Of a stretch of 64,000 nucleotides of DNA, positions 24,576 through 33,960 are shown piece by piece. The stretch's first letter is position 1, and each line of letters begins with the position of its first letter. The stretch comes from Longitalea luteola (GTDB lineage Bacteria > Bacteroidota > Bacteroidia > Chitinophagales > Chitinophagaceae), in the NCBI RefSeq assembly GCF_017356035.1, contig NZ_JAFIQX010000011.1:1-64000 (forward strand), given 5' to 3'. Both the position numbers and the translations under genes were made by a program. Under the pieces are notes generated by a model. That model saw only the letters and a program-made list of their open reading frames with translations, had not been told where the DNA came from and did no database searches.

Positions 24576-25871
24576 ATGCAGGAGAAGGTAAGTAGAATCA
24601 CAAGTCTGATCGAGAAGTTCCTGGAGGAGAGTATAAGTCCGGAGGAAGAGAGGGAACTAAATGAGTGGCTCGCAGAAGCTGCGCATAATGATTCTTTTTT
24701 TCGGCAGATCACAGATAAAAATGTGCTGCGGGAAAAACTGAAGATCTATGCAGGCACTGACAGTGAGGCTATCTGGAAAAAGACGCTGCAGAAAATTGAC
24801 GAACAGAAATCTGAAGGAGCCAAACTGGTTGATCTTTATCCGGAAAAGAAATCATTCAGAATACCTTTTGGAAAGATCGCGGCAGCGGCAGTAATTATCC
24901 TGCTGATCTCAGGTGGTACCTGGTACTTTTTAGACAAGTCAACACCTGAACAAACAGCCAAAACCGAGACTAAGCAAAGTGACAATAAAAGCCAGATCAT
25001 GCCCGGTGGCAATAAAGCCATACTGACGCTGGGAGACGGTTCTGAGATTGCCCTGAACAATGAAGCAGATGGCAATCTGGCTGATCAAGGTCACATGCAG
25101 CTAACCAAGACTGATGGACGGTTAATATATAAAATGAAGCCTGGTTCGGACGACTTAATCCCTAAACAGGATCTGTACAACACAGTTACCACCCCAAGAG
25201 GGGGCGAATATAAGATCACTTTACCTGACGGAAGTAAAGTGTGGCTGAATGCGGCTTCATCATTGCGTTTTCCTATAGCCTTCGCCGGGAACGAGCGAAT
25301 TGTCGAACTCACCGGCGAGGCTTATTTTGAAGTTAATCCGCAGCAGCAACCAGCCACATCACAGGAAAAGGGTGAACAAAATGGAAAAATCGCTAAAACG
25401 CCCTTTATCGTTAAAATAAATACCCCAGCGGGAAATAAAAATGAAGTGGAAGTGCTGGGAACGCATTTTAACGTAATGGCCTACACCGATGAAAGCGCCA
25501 TTAAAACAACATTGATAGAAGGTAAAGTAAAAGTTACATCAGGAAATAATTACAAGACCATTCGCCCCGGCGAACAGGCAAAACTGAAAGAAGGGAATAT
25601 ATCCATCCAAAAGATCGATGCAGAAAACGTGGTAGCATGGACGAACGGATTTCTTCCTGTTGCTGGCCCTGATGTTGCCTATACCATGCGCCAAATTGCC
25701 CGCTGGTATGACGTTACCATTAAATATGAAGGCGGAAAAGCGCCCGAAGGTTCGTTTAGTGGTAACCTTCCGCGTACAGCCAATATTGAAAGCGTTATAG
25801 AACTGCTTAAAATCAATAATATAAAGGCAAGGCTAAACGAAAAAGAAAGGACAATCATAGTAAAGTCATAG
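24576..25871 (+). CDS. FecR-family transmembrane anti-sigma factor
   Basis: A 431-residue FecR protein (start at 24576, MQEKVSRITSL; a GTG 13 codons upstream is less likely). A cytoplasmic N-terminal region with helix-rich EEERELNEWLAEA (about 20-100) should bind the sigma factor. One membrane segment follows (IAAAAVIILLISGGTWYFL, about 95-115). Then comes the periplasmic FecR domain with TTPRGGEYKITLPDGSKVWL (about 205-225), EAYFEV and GTHFNVMAY, and a C-terminal STN-contacting domain (WYDVTIKYEGG). It relays a signal from the STN domain of the SusC encoded next. Confidence 0.92.
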   Translation: MQEKVSRITSLIEKFLEESISPEEERELNEWLAEAAHNDSFFRQITDKNVLREKLKIYAGTDSEAIWKKTLQKIDEQKSEGAKLVDLYPEKKSFRIPFGKIAAAAVIILLISGGTWYFLDKSTPEQTAKTETKQSDNKSQIMPGGNKAILTLGDGSEIALNNEADGNLADQGHMQLTKTDGRLIYKMKPGSDDLIPKQDLYNTVTTPRGGEYKITLPDGSKVWLNAASSLRFPIAFAGNERIVELTGEAYFEVNPQQQPATSQEKGEQNGKIAKTPFIVKINTPAGNKNEVEVLGTHFNVMAYTDESAIKTTLIEGKVKVTSGNNYKTIRPGEQAKLKEGNISIQKIDAENVVAWTNGFLPVAGPDVAYTMRQIARWYDVTIKYEGGKAPEGSFSGNLPRTANIESVIELLKINNIKARLNEKERTIIVKS

Positions 25872-25994
25872 TTATCAATTGCTTAGTAAACCTAACCCCT
25901 ACCTTTAGCGTAAATGACATTGTTCTCCGTTAATCATTAAACCACATCTAACGCTGTTCTTCCATGGAAAGATATGGGCAGCGTTGAGCGCTTA

Positions 25995-26060
25995 AAGCTA
26001 CCCTGCGACCATGAGCTTCTCACGCTCATGGTTCGCAGTGAGGTGGCTTAATTTTTTTTA
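25995..26060 (+). terminator. Strong terminator after fecR
   Basis: CTGCGACCATGAGC (26003-26016) pairs with GCTCATGGTTCGCAG (26024-26038) with one bulge, extended by AAGCTACC / GGTGGCTT. Eight T follow at 26052-26059. It should end the sigma-fecR transcript and isolate susC. Confidence 0.8.
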
Positions 26061-26142
26061 AATATCTGTTCTTTCTACAATATGAAAGTGTAATTTTATT
26101 TACCGGTTTACACATGAATACCCTTAATATTGTAAAAAGCTG

Positions 26143-26197
26143 AAAATAGTCAACTTTTTTTCGCTATTGCGAGATTACAGTTGACTATTTTTATTTT
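26143..26197 (+). terminator. 13-bp stem-loop with T-rich tail in the SusC leader
   Basis: AAAATAGTCAACT (26143-26155) and AGTTGACTATTTT (26179-26191) are perfect arms around a 23-base loop that itself contains CGC..GCG, and TTTATTTTT follows. It sits 75 bases before the susC start. The stem is AT-rich. It may be a second terminator, an attenuator, or a protein-binding site. Confidence 0.5.
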
Positions 26198-26265
26198 TAC
26201 ACAAAATAAAGGTTGCCGGTGAGTGTAGTGATACTTAGGATTCGCATCTGGAGGAGGTTCTGATT

Positions 26266-29200
26266 ATGAAATACATGACTGCTTTTGTAATCATTGCTTG
26301 TATATTGCTAAGTGTATCGGCACTTGCACAGACAATCACATTCTCCAAAAAGAACGTAACTATCAACGAGCTCCGAAAAGTACTGGAAAAACAGGCAGGT
26401 TACACCATCTTCAACTCAAACTCAATATCATCTCAACTTAAGCCTGTAAACATCAATATCACCAATGGAACTGTTCAGCAATTACTTGATGACTATTTCC
26501 GGTATCAGTCCTGTACCTACACGATTATCGATAAGATAATAACAGTTATTCCCAGGGGAAGACAAACATTGATCGGTTCCAATTTGACAAACATCAAAGG
26601 CAAGATCATTAATGAACAGGGCGAACCCATTCCCGGGGCAACCGTTACCATTAAGGGCAGCCAACAGCAAACGAGCACCAACGAGAACGGAGAATTCCGG
26701 TTGAATGGCATTAATGAAATAGATCTCGCCATTGTTGTAACCAGCGTAAACTATGAACCCGAAGTAGTAAGCTGGCGGCAGGGCGACGAACCGAATTTGA
26801 ATGTACGCTTAAGGCAACATATCAGCGAACTGAACAAAGTGCAGGTGGTTTCTACCGGTTACCAAAAAATCTCAAAAGATAAATCGCCCGGCTCTTTTGT
26901 GAAGATCGATAATGAATTACTGAACCGCCGGGTTTCTACCAATGTTATTGACCGGTTGGAAGGCATTACCAGTGGATTGATATTTAATAAGAACGTAAAT
27001 ACCAACACTAATCAATCGAACCTTTCCATCCGTGGCAGAAGCACCATTTTTGCCAATCCCAACCCATTGATCGTAGTCGATAATTTCCCGTATAACGGCG
27101 ATATCAACAACATTAACCCCAATGACGTAGAAAGCATTACCGTATTGAAAGATGCGGATGCAGCTTCCATCTGGGGCGCCTATTCGGGAAACGGCGTAAT
27201 TATTATAACAACCAAAAAGGGAAAGTATAACCAATCACTGAAGCTGTCCTTTAACAGCAATGTTACAGTAAGTGAAAAGCCAGATTTGTACTATCAGCCC
27301 ATTTTGAATGCTTCCGATTATATTGATGTAGAGCAGTTCCTCTTTAATAACAGGTTTTATTATCTCTCAGAGTCTGATGGAAGCCGCAAGGCGCTGTCAC
27401 CCGTGGTAGAAACCCTGATCCAGGAAAGAGACAAACTGATCTCACCGGCGACAGCAGCCGCCCGGTTGAATGAGTTAAGAGGCCAGGATAAACGGAAAGA
27501 CCTGGAGAAATATTTTTACCGGGCCGGTGTTAACCAACAATATGCCGTAAACGCCAGCGGTGGCAGCACCAATAACCACTATTATTTTTCGCTGGGCTAT
27601 GATAAGAACCTCGAAAACCTGGTCAGAAACGAGTACGATCGTATTAATTTAACGGCCAATAACTCGTTCTCCTGGTTAAAAAAGAAACTTGAGTTCAATA
27701 CTGGCATCATTTACACCGAGACGAAGATGCGGAATAATAATACAATTACCAGCCTGGCCAGTCTCAACAATCCCTACCTCGACCTGGTTGATGATAACGG
27801 GTATGCATTAACTGTGAATTCAGATGTAAGGCAGACTTATAAAGACTCGGCAGGTAAGGGAATCCTGCTGGATTGGAATTTCAAACCTTATGACGAGTTG
27901 AAGTTCAGTGACAATTCTACAAAAACGACCGATTACCGGATCAATGCAGATGCCAAATACACCCTGTTTAAATGGCTCGATGCCACGGTGCTGTATCAAT
28001 ACAACAAAGGATTTATTGAACAGGAAGATTACAAGAGCCAGCAAACGTATTTTACCCGCAACCTGATCAACCAGTTTACAGCAGTTGATTCTTTAGGGCT
28101 GCCAATCAGGCCTGTTCCACTGGGTGGTATATTGGATCAGGCGTCCATCCGGTATAATGCGCACAATATCAGGACCCAACTTAATTTCAACCAAAGCTGG
28201 TACAATCGTAACCATAGTAAACATCATCAGGTAACCGCATTGGCCGGTACAGAAGTGAGGAGTTACCGGTCCTTTGTTGAAACGCTTCGATTGTACGGTT
28301 ATAAACAGAACCAGCCGAACAACAATTTGATAGATTACGAGAGGGAGTATCCGTTGTACCATGCACCATTCATTTACCAAAAGATCCCGTTTCTGAACGA
28401 CAAGAGAAACATGGCAGACCGGTACATTTCTTATTATCTGAATGCAAAGTATATTTATCAAAGGCGGTATATCCTGTCGGCCAGCGCCCGTAAAGATGAA
28501 TCCAATCTATTTGGCGTGAGTGCTAATCAAAAGGGCATACCGCTTTGGTCGGTGGGCGCCAGTTGGGAACTTAGCCAGGAAAATTTTTACCGTATGGGAT
28601 GGTTGCCATTCCTGAAATTAAGGGTGACCAACGGTTACAAAGGCAATGTAGACAAAACAGTGTCGGCCTTTACAACTGCCCGTTATGATAACCCCAATAA
28701 CTATAGTGCATTGCCGGCCTCGATTGCCAACCCGCCTAATCCTTCTTTACGTTGGGAGAAAAATCACATGGTTAATTTCGGGGTTGATTTTGCCACCAGG
28801 AACAGCATTTTGGAGGGAAGCCTGGAATATTATTTTAAGAAAGGAACAGACCTGATCGGTTACAGTCCACTAGACCCTACCACCGGTGTCATCCAGTTCA
28901 GGGGGAATACTGCCGATATGAAAGGGCAGGGAGCAGATATCGTATTGCGGTCAAAAAACCTGAACACCAGGCGGTTCAAATGGGTAAGTACCCTGCTGTT
29001 CAGTTATGCAACCGACAAGGTAACCAGTTATAAAGTCAAGCAAAGCGCTATCTGGTATTATTGCGATCCCCAATACATCAGCCCCATCGAAGGCAAGCCA
29101 TTATATTCCATTTTCAGTTTAAAATGGATGGGCCTGGACAGTACAAACGGTGATCCTCAAGGCCTTTACGACAAGCGAATAAGTAAGGATTATAGTGCTA

Positions 29201-29748
29201 TTTTTAATTCGAACAATCTGGACGACCTTATTTACAGAGGCCCGGCCAACCCCACTTATTTCGGCAGCCTGCGCAATAATTTCACTTTTAAACAACTGGA
29301 ATTATCTTTTACCATTAGTTGGAAAATGGGCTATTATTTCAGGCGAAATTCTATCAATTATAATAATCTGTTTTCGGGCGCCACGCCAGGGCATTCGGAT
29401 TATGAAAAACGTTGGCTGCAACCGGGAGACGAGGCATTCACCTCGGTTCCTTCAATGCAGTATATTGCCAGTAGTGTAACCAGTGCAGACAGAAGCCGCT
29501 TCTACACCTATTCAGATGTGTTGATTGAAAAAGGGGACCATATAAGATTACAGGATATACAGGTAAGCTACCAGCTTAATAAAAATGATGTGAAGGGGTT
29601 GCCCATTAACCAGTTCAGGATATATGTATATACCAATAACCTGGGCATTCTATGGAAAGCCAATGACAAAGGGATTGATCCGGATTATATTTCAAGCGCA
29701 TTCCCCAATCCCAGAACCATTGCAGCGGGTTTAAAAATTGATTTTTAA
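26266..29748 (+). CDS. SusC/RagA TonB-dependent outer-membrane transporter with STN signalling domain
   Basis: A 1160-residue SusC. After a signal peptide (ending SVSALA) comes an STN domain (about 25-90, KNVTINELRKVLEKQAGYTI), which contacts FecR. A carboxypeptidase-like beta-sandwich follows (about 107-190, GKIINEQGEPIPGATVTIKG), then the plug (about 200-315, with SIRGRSTIFANPNPLIVVDN and GNGVIIITTKKG) and the 22-strand barrel ending AAGLKIDF. It imports a ligand bound by the SusD encoded next. GGAGGAGG just before the ATG marks the start. The layout sigma-FecR-SusC(STN)-SusD is a complete signal and uptake unit. The substrate is unknown, since no glycosidase is adjacent. Confidence 0.95.
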   Translation: MKYMTAFVIIACILLSVSALAQTITFSKKNVTINELRKVLEKQAGYTIFNSNSISSQLKPVNINITNGTVQQLLDDYFRYQSCTYTIIDKIITVIPRGRQTLIGSNLTNIKGKIINEQGEPIPGATVTIKGSQQQTSTNENGEFRLNGINEIDLAIVVTSVNYEPEVVSWRQGDEPNLNVRLRQHISELNKVQVVSTGYQKISKDKSPGSFVKIDNELLNRRVSTNVIDRLEGITSGLIFNKNVNTNTNQSNLSIRGRSTIFANPNPLIVVDNFPYNGDINNINPNDVESITVLKDADAASIWGAYSGNGVIIITTKKGKYNQSLKLSFNSNVTVSEKPDLYYQPILNASDYIDVEQFLFNNRFYYLSESDGSRKALSPVVETLIQERDKLISPATAAARLNELRGQDKRKDLEKYFYRAGVNQQYAVNASGGSTNNHYYFSLGYDKNLENLVRNEYDRINLTANNSFSWLKKKLEFNTGIIYTETKMRNNNTITSLASLNNPYLDLVDDNGYALTVNSDVRQTYKDSAGKGILLDWNFKPYDELKFSDNSTKTTDYRINADAKYTLFKWLDATVLYQYNKGFIEQEDYKSQQTYFTRNLINQFTAVDSLGLPIRPVPLGGILDQASIRYNAHNIRTQLNFNQSWYNRNHSKHHQVTALAGTEVRSYRSFVETLRLYGYKQNQPNNNLIDYEREYPLYHAPFIYQKIPFLNDKRNMADRYISYYLNAKYIYQRRYILSASARKDESNLFGVSANQKGIPLWSVGASWELSQENFYRMGWLPFLKLRVTNGYKGNVDKTVSAFTTARYDNPNNYSALPASIANPPNPSLRWEKNHMVNFGVDFATRNSILEGSLEYYFKKGTDLIGYSPLDPTTGVIQFRGNTADMKGQGADIVLRSKNLNTRRFKWVSTLLFSYATDKVTSYKVKQSAIWYYCDPQYISPIEGKPLYSIFSLKWMGLDSTNGDPQGLYDKRISKDYSAIFNSNNLDDLIYRGPANPTYFGSLRNNFTFKQLELSFTISWKMGYYFRRNSINYNNLFSGATPGHSDYEKRWLQPGDEAFTSVPSMQYIASSVTSADRSRFYTYSDVLIEKGDHIRLQDIQVSYQLNKNDVKGLPINQFRIYVYTNNLGILWKANDKGIDPDYISSAFPNPRTIAAGLKIDF

Positions 29749-29767
29749 CCAGGAAATTCCTTTTCCG

Positions 29768-31141
29768 ATGAAAGTAAAGATCCATTACCTGAGATTGTTG
29801 CTAGTTTGTTTGTGGTTGACTGGCTGCAACAAAAAAGAATTTCTGGAGGAAAAACCCGATTCTGATCTTTTTGTACCCACCAGCCTTGAAGATTGCCAGG
29901 CGCTTTTAGATAATGAAGCACGATTAAGTATTACCCCTGCTTTAGGTGAATTGTCGGCTGATAATTTTTTTCTTGTTTCTTCTTTCTGGGAATTGCTTCC
30001 CACTAAAGAACGCAATGCATATATCTGGGCACCTGATATATACCAGGGGGAAGGCCGGGTATCTGACTGGAATGCACCTTATGAACAGGTACTGTATGCC
30101 AATGTGGTGCTGGATGCGCTGAAGAAAATTTCCGTAACACCAGATAATATACAACAGTGGAATAACCTGAAAGGGGCCGCGCTTTTTATCAGGGCTTATG
30201 CTTTTTATAACCTGGCCCAGGTATTTGCCCTACCCTATAACCAGGAATCAGCCAGTTTAGACAAGGGTATTCCATTGAAACTAACGCCTAATGTTGATGA
30301 ATCATTAAAACGGTCATCTGTCGAAGAAACCTATGCACAAATACAGAAAGACCTGCTGGAGGCCCAAACGCTGTTGCTTAGTGAAATAACCAAGAACCGT
30401 AACCGGCCCAATAAACCGGCTGCCCTGGCCCAACTTGCCCGGGTGTATGTGAGCATGCGTCAATATGATAAGGCAGGTATATATGCTGATAGCAGTTTGC
30501 GGCTTTACAGCAAGCTTATCGATTATAATTCCAGAGACGCTGTTTCGCTCAGATTTTTTGAACGTCCTAATGATGAAACCATGTACCAAAGCAGGTTTAT
30601 TGAAACCAATGTGCTAAAAAGCAGCCCACTCACCAGAGATTGCATAGTGGATTCAATCCTGTATGGCTCCTATTCAGCAAACGACCTGAGGCGTTCCATG
30701 TTTTTCAGCAATAATGCCGGCAGGATCAATTTCAAGGGCCATTATAGTGGATCCATTGTACCCTTTACCGGTTTGGCCACCGATGAAATGTACCTGGTAC
30801 GAGCCGAATGCCGGGCAAGAGCAGGCAATGTGACAGCCGCCATGGAAGATTTGAATGCCTTGCTGCAAAAAAGATGGAAAACCGGCACTTTTGTTCCCTA
30901 TTCAGCGTCCAGCCCGGGGGAAGCCCTGGATATTATACTTCTCGAGAGAAGAAAAGAAATGCCCTGCCGGGGTGTACGCTGGACAGATATCCGCCGATTG
31001 AACCTCGACTTTGCAGGTATCACTCCGAAAAGAGTGATAAATGGCCAGGAATATATACTACCCGTAAGCAGCCGGTTATATGCTTTACCTATTCCAGCAG
31101 ACGCCCAGGAAATGGGTAACTATGAACCAAACGAAAGATAA
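29768..31141 (+). CDS. SusD/RagB-family nutrient-binding lipoprotein
   Basis: A 457-residue SusD. The start at 29768 gives a lipoprotein signal peptide with lipobox LTGC (C20). Typical SusD segments include the early helix ELSADNFF, the TPR-like KGAALFIRAYAFYNLAQVFA and the C-terminal EMYLVRAECRARAGN and ILLERRKEMPCRGVRWTDIRR. It caps the SusC barrel at the cell surface and binds the ligand. It begins 19 bases after the susC stop. A bidirectional hairpin follows at 31155-31182. Confidence 0.93.
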   Translation: MKVKIHYLRLLLVCLWLTGCNKKEFLEEKPDSDLFVPTSLEDCQALLDNEARLSITPALGELSADNFFLVSSFWELLPTKERNAYIWAPDIYQGEGRVSDWNAPYEQVLYANVVLDALKKISVTPDNIQQWNNLKGAALFIRAYAFYNLAQVFALPYNQESASLDKGIPLKLTPNVDESLKRSSVEETYAQIQKDLLEAQTLLLSEITKNRNRPNKPAALAQLARVYVSMRQYDKAGIYADSSLRLYSKLIDYNSRDAVSLRFFERPNDETMYQSRFIETNVLKSSPLTRDCIVDSILYGSYSANDLRRSMFFSNNAGRINFKGHYSGSIVPFTGLATDEMYLVRAECRARAGNVTAAMEDLNALLQKRWKTGTFVPYSASSPGEALDIILLERRKEMPCRGVRWTDIRRLNLDFAGITPKRVINGQEYILPVSSRLYALPIPADAQEMGNYEPNER

Positions 31142-31154
31142 CTCCTAACTAAAA

Positions 31155-31182
31155 AGCCAGCCATTTGAATAAATGGCCGGCT
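31155..31182. terminator. Bidirectional hairpin between convergent SusD and cysteine-peptide genes
   Basis: AGCCAGCCATTT and AAATGGCCGGCT form a 12-base stem with one mismatch around GAAT. Five T follow on the minus strand, so it is best as terminator of the gene ending at 31276; for susD it is a stem without a clear T run. Confidence 0.7.
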
Positions 31183-31275
31183 CAATAGGAAATGTTTTTT
31201 ACATATAACTGATTGGCAACTGTCAAAGACAAAAATACTTTGTGCCAAATTCAATTAAACCAGAGCTCTTATAAA

Positions 31276-31539
31276 TTACTGTAGCGGTGTATAAGCGCCC
31301 TGGTGGCAAGGTGCATACACATTGGGCTGCAACGCAGGTTCTGGCTTGTAATATGTGCAGGTTCCTGCGGTAATCCAGCAGTCAAAATCAACTCCCCATT
31401 CACCAACCGGCGAATAACCGGAACCGGTCCAGATGTATTGTTGTGAATACGAGCATTCGAAACAGGGTCTTGTCGCAAATGCACCGCCAACGGCAGCTAA
31501 TATTGCGATAGCAATAAATGCCATCTTGATTTTGTTCAT
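31276..31539 (-). CDS. Small exported five-cysteine protein (DUF6520-like)
   Basis: An 87-residue protein with a signal peptide (KMAFIAIAILAAVGGAFA). The mature part has C26-x2-C29, C54-x6-C61 and C78. It is a paralogue of the 87-residue protein at 32778: both share GGAFAT, PxGxxG[VI]D, C-x6-C-TYY and a C-terminal G-x-Y-x-P. Small Bacteroidota proteins of this kind (DUF6520-like, as I judge it) have no known activity. It follows a MauE-type membrane protein on the same strand. The two shared cysteines suggest a disulfide or a metal or redox role in the periplasm. Confidence 0.7.
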   Translation of the reverse strand: MNKIKMAFIAIAILAAVGGAFATRPCFECSYSQQYIWTGSGYSPVGEWGVDFDCWITAGTCTYYKPEPALQPNVYAPCHQGAYTPLQ

Positions 31540-31690
31540 ACTTGTTCTTTTACTAATGGTTAATTTTTCTTTGCCTACTCTTTTATTCAGGTTTTCGGCA
31601 TCTCCTTACCTGTTATTTCAGGCACACTTACTCCGGAATAAGTGGACGCAGCCAACAACAGGAAAAAGTTATTGTATTTAACTGTGCCAA

Positions 31691-32122
31691 TTACGTTTGT
31701 ATAGCCTCTACCGGCTCCCGCTTTTTCAGGATGATACCCCATAGAGAAATTCCCACAAAAAACAGATTAAAGAAAAGGTGTTGAGGCCAGGTAAGCGATC
31801 TGATCACTCCTCCGCAGGAACAGGGGATATACCTGAAAGCATGAAACAAAATTGCAACCGTATATACCGTAAACGCCGACATTAAAACGAAAGACGCATA
31901 TAATGCAGGCACCCTGGTTCGCTCAAATATTAATCCTAAAGCGATAATTACTTCAATGAAGGGAATGCTCCATACTAAAAATGGAGTCATCCAGTTGGGG
32001 AATGGCTGGTTATTCATTTCGCCAATGAACAATTTAAAATCAAGCCATTTACTTACACTTGCATACAAAAAAAGCAATATCAATAAGGAAGATATTATTT
32101 CAATAATAATCTTTCTTTTCAT
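31691..32122 (-). CDS. MauE/DoxX-like four-helix membrane protein
   Basis: A 143-residue integral membrane protein with four hydrophobic segments (about 7-25, 48-66, 72-92, 115-132). Opening SSLLILLFLYASVSKWLDF, the FERTRVPALYASF helix and the cysteine pair in IPCSCGGVIRS match the MauE-type, DoxX-related family, whose founding member is needed for disulfide formation and maturation in methylamine dehydrogenase. Here it stands between two small exported cysteine proteins on the same strand, so I infer that it helps oxidise or mature them. Confidence 0.78.
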   Translation of the reverse strand: MKRKIIIEIISSLLILLFLYASVSKWLDFKLFIGEMNNQPFPNWMTPFLVWSIPFIEVIIALGLIFERTRVPALYASFVLMSAFTVYTVAILFHAFRYIPCSCGGVIRSLTWPQHLFFNLFFVGISLWGIILKKREPVEAIQT

Positions 32123-32777
32123 AATATGAAAGGGTTATAAGGGGGCAACAGTTATTGACGAATGGAAGCATCCAAATTCACAGATCCTGCGATACGTTAG
32201 ATGGTAGATTAGAATAAGGCGTTCAGGGGGATAAGGTAGCTTTGGTAGAATTGAGGGCGATGGTAGAATTAAAGTTATATACTAATAGACTATGTTCAAA
32301 AATTTATATCAGTTATTTTTAGTTTATTTAATTCACTAAAAGTTTACGGTACAAATTATACCAAAAACATTTCTATTTAAAACCAATGGCATGGCATCCT
32401 ATTGCACGATTGCACAGTTGGTTTAGCGAAGTATATTTATTATACTTTTTTATTGTTCGATTGACATTGATCATTGCCTATAATATATTCCTTTATTCTA
32501 ATCCCGGCGACTTCAGCTAACGCAATTTAGCGATTAACATTTTCCGTTTGGCATCATCACTTCTACAAAAAACCGGCCATTTGAAATGGGAACGCCGATT
32601 TAATAAAAATTTTATTATAGGTTCTTTTAAAAAGACCCCACGAATGTTAAAACGTCAAAACCGTATTAAAACGCCGGCCCTTAGTATTCCACTAATCTAC
32701 CAGATAAGTCGATTGTAATTATACGAGTTTACAATTACCATTTACTATATGGTTTCGTTTATAACGCGGCCGCCGCA
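32123..32777. other. 655-base gap without a supportable gene
   Basis: AT-rich sequence. On the minus strand around 32335-32365 GTTTTTGGTATAATTTGTACC carries a near match to TAnnTTTG and an inverted GGTA..TACC pair, a possible promoter for the MauE gene about 220 bases away. Near 32567-32597 CCGGCCATTTGAAATGG resembles a decayed copy of the hairpin at 31155-31182. I see nothing else. Confidence 0.3.
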
Positions 32778-33041
32778 TCATTTTCCGGCAGGAACATACC
32801 TTCCGTTACGGTAAGGAACAAATTCTTCAGGACGGGCTACAGAATCGGGTTGATAATACGTACATACCTCAGTAGAGTCAATGCAATGATAGTCTATACC
32901 ATAGTCACCGGCAGGTTCAAAGGTGTTTGAGCCGCGAATAAATTGAGGCCGGTTATCGTGCATATAATAATGAGTAGCGAAAGCACCGCCAATAGCAACC
33001 GTGATGGCTATGGCATTTAAAATGATCCTGATCTGTTTCAT
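32778..33041 (-). CDS. Small exported two-cysteine protein, paralogue of the 31276 gene
   Basis: An 87-residue protein (start at 33041, MKQIRIILNAIAITV; upstream codons in the frame do not add a sensible N-terminus). The signal peptide ends GGAFAT. The mature part keeps C53-x6-C60, followed by TYYQP, and AGDYGIDYHC before it. It lacks the N-terminal CxxC and the last cysteine of its paralogue. Same length and shared motifs show that the two arose by duplication. It is the most upstream gene of a minus-strand group with MauE and its paralogue, but the 655-base gap suggests separate transcripts. Confidence 0.68.
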   Translation of the reverse strand: MKQIRIILNAIAITVAIGGAFATHYYMHDNRPQFIRGSNTFEPAGDYGIDYHCIDSTEVCTYYQPDSVARPEEFVPYRNGRYVPAGK

Positions 33042-33564
33042 ACTTAGGTGTTTAATGGTTAATGGAACTTTCGCCTTGCGAAAGCCGTTTGTGCTCAGCA
33101 TCCTGTAAATAACGATCATATAAATAACCCATGTATATAAACATGCGTATTATTGATCATCTGCCTGCGTTAATGTTAATTTTTGCAAAAACTGTAATAG
33201 TTGGGGAGTCACAATAGCCAGAGAAACGGCCAACCATTCATTACATATTTATGAATACAATGAGGCCGGCGTATTGATTGCTGCTGCTTTTGGAAATTGT
33301 CTAACCAGGGAATCCGGTTAAAAATAAAAAGAAAAAATTTGTTTCAAAAAAAATCATCAAACAATATTTATAGCAGCTGTTATTGACCGTTTCACTTTCA
33401 TATATAGCCGCTCATCCCTTCAACCAGCGGCTAAAAACTTCAAATAAGTCAGAGAAGAAAATAAAGGAAGCTGCTGCCATTGCATACGAACGGCAGCATC
33501 GCTCAACAACTGTTAGCGATCTAAAAGGAAGAAGTTCAGATATAATTACAAGGAAAATCGGAGC
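33042..33564. other. 523-base gap, nothing clear
   Basis: AT-rich. A plus-strand 63-codon frame at 33383-33574 has lysine-rich content but no start signal and overlaps the 3' end of the holin-like gene; I do not accept it as a gene. No terminator or promoter stands out. Confidence 0.3.
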
Positions 33565-33930
33565 TTACCGGTGATCTTCATCATCATCCTTCTTATGCAA
33601 CATTCTTATGATTGCATTCATAACCGGAAAACGTATTAAACGCCCTCTTGCTACCCAAACAATAATACCTAATAACAAATAGATACCGGCTACAATCAAA
33701 AAGCCTGAATAAGGCTGCCCTATCCATTCACTGAGGGCCCATGCCCCTGCGATACTTCCAAATACCAGCACAAATAAAAACAACAATGCTATTATACCCA
33801 CAGCAATGAAGTTACCAATTACCAGTGATGTTTTCTCAGCAATGCGTAGCTTGGTTATTTCAACCCGGGTATTGATGTATTCCTTCACATGATCAGATAA
33901 CCCTTCTATTTTGTCAAATGTATCATTCAT
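33565..33930 (-). CDS. Phage-holin-3-like (YqjE-type) membrane protein
   Basis: A 121-residue protein with an N-terminal amphipathic region (residues 1-35) and two membrane helices (about 36-62 and 75-96), then a charged C-terminus KKDDDEDHR. This is the actinobacterial-holin/YqjE-like family (phage holin 3_6), common next to YtxH and YqjD proteins in general stress sets. It is not evidence of a prophage here. It begins 30 bases after the YtxH gene. Confidence 0.82.
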   Translation of the reverse strand: MNDTFDKIEGLSDHVKEYINTRVEITKLRIAEKTSLVIGNFIAVGIIALLFLFVLVFGSIAGAWALSEWIGQPYSGFLIVAGIYLLLGIIVWVARGRLIRFPVMNAIIRMLHKKDDDEDHR

Positions 33931-33960
33931 ATTGGCCGTATTATAAGTGGTGATTCTTGT

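Noticed and set aside
33383-33574. 63-codon plus-strand frame, lysine-rich
   Set aside because: No start signal, no recognisable family, and it runs into the 3' end of the holin-like gene on the other strand.
33565-33930. Holin-like gene as evidence of a prophage
   Set aside because: No other phage gene is nearby, and this family commonly accompanies YtxH in stress or envelope sets.
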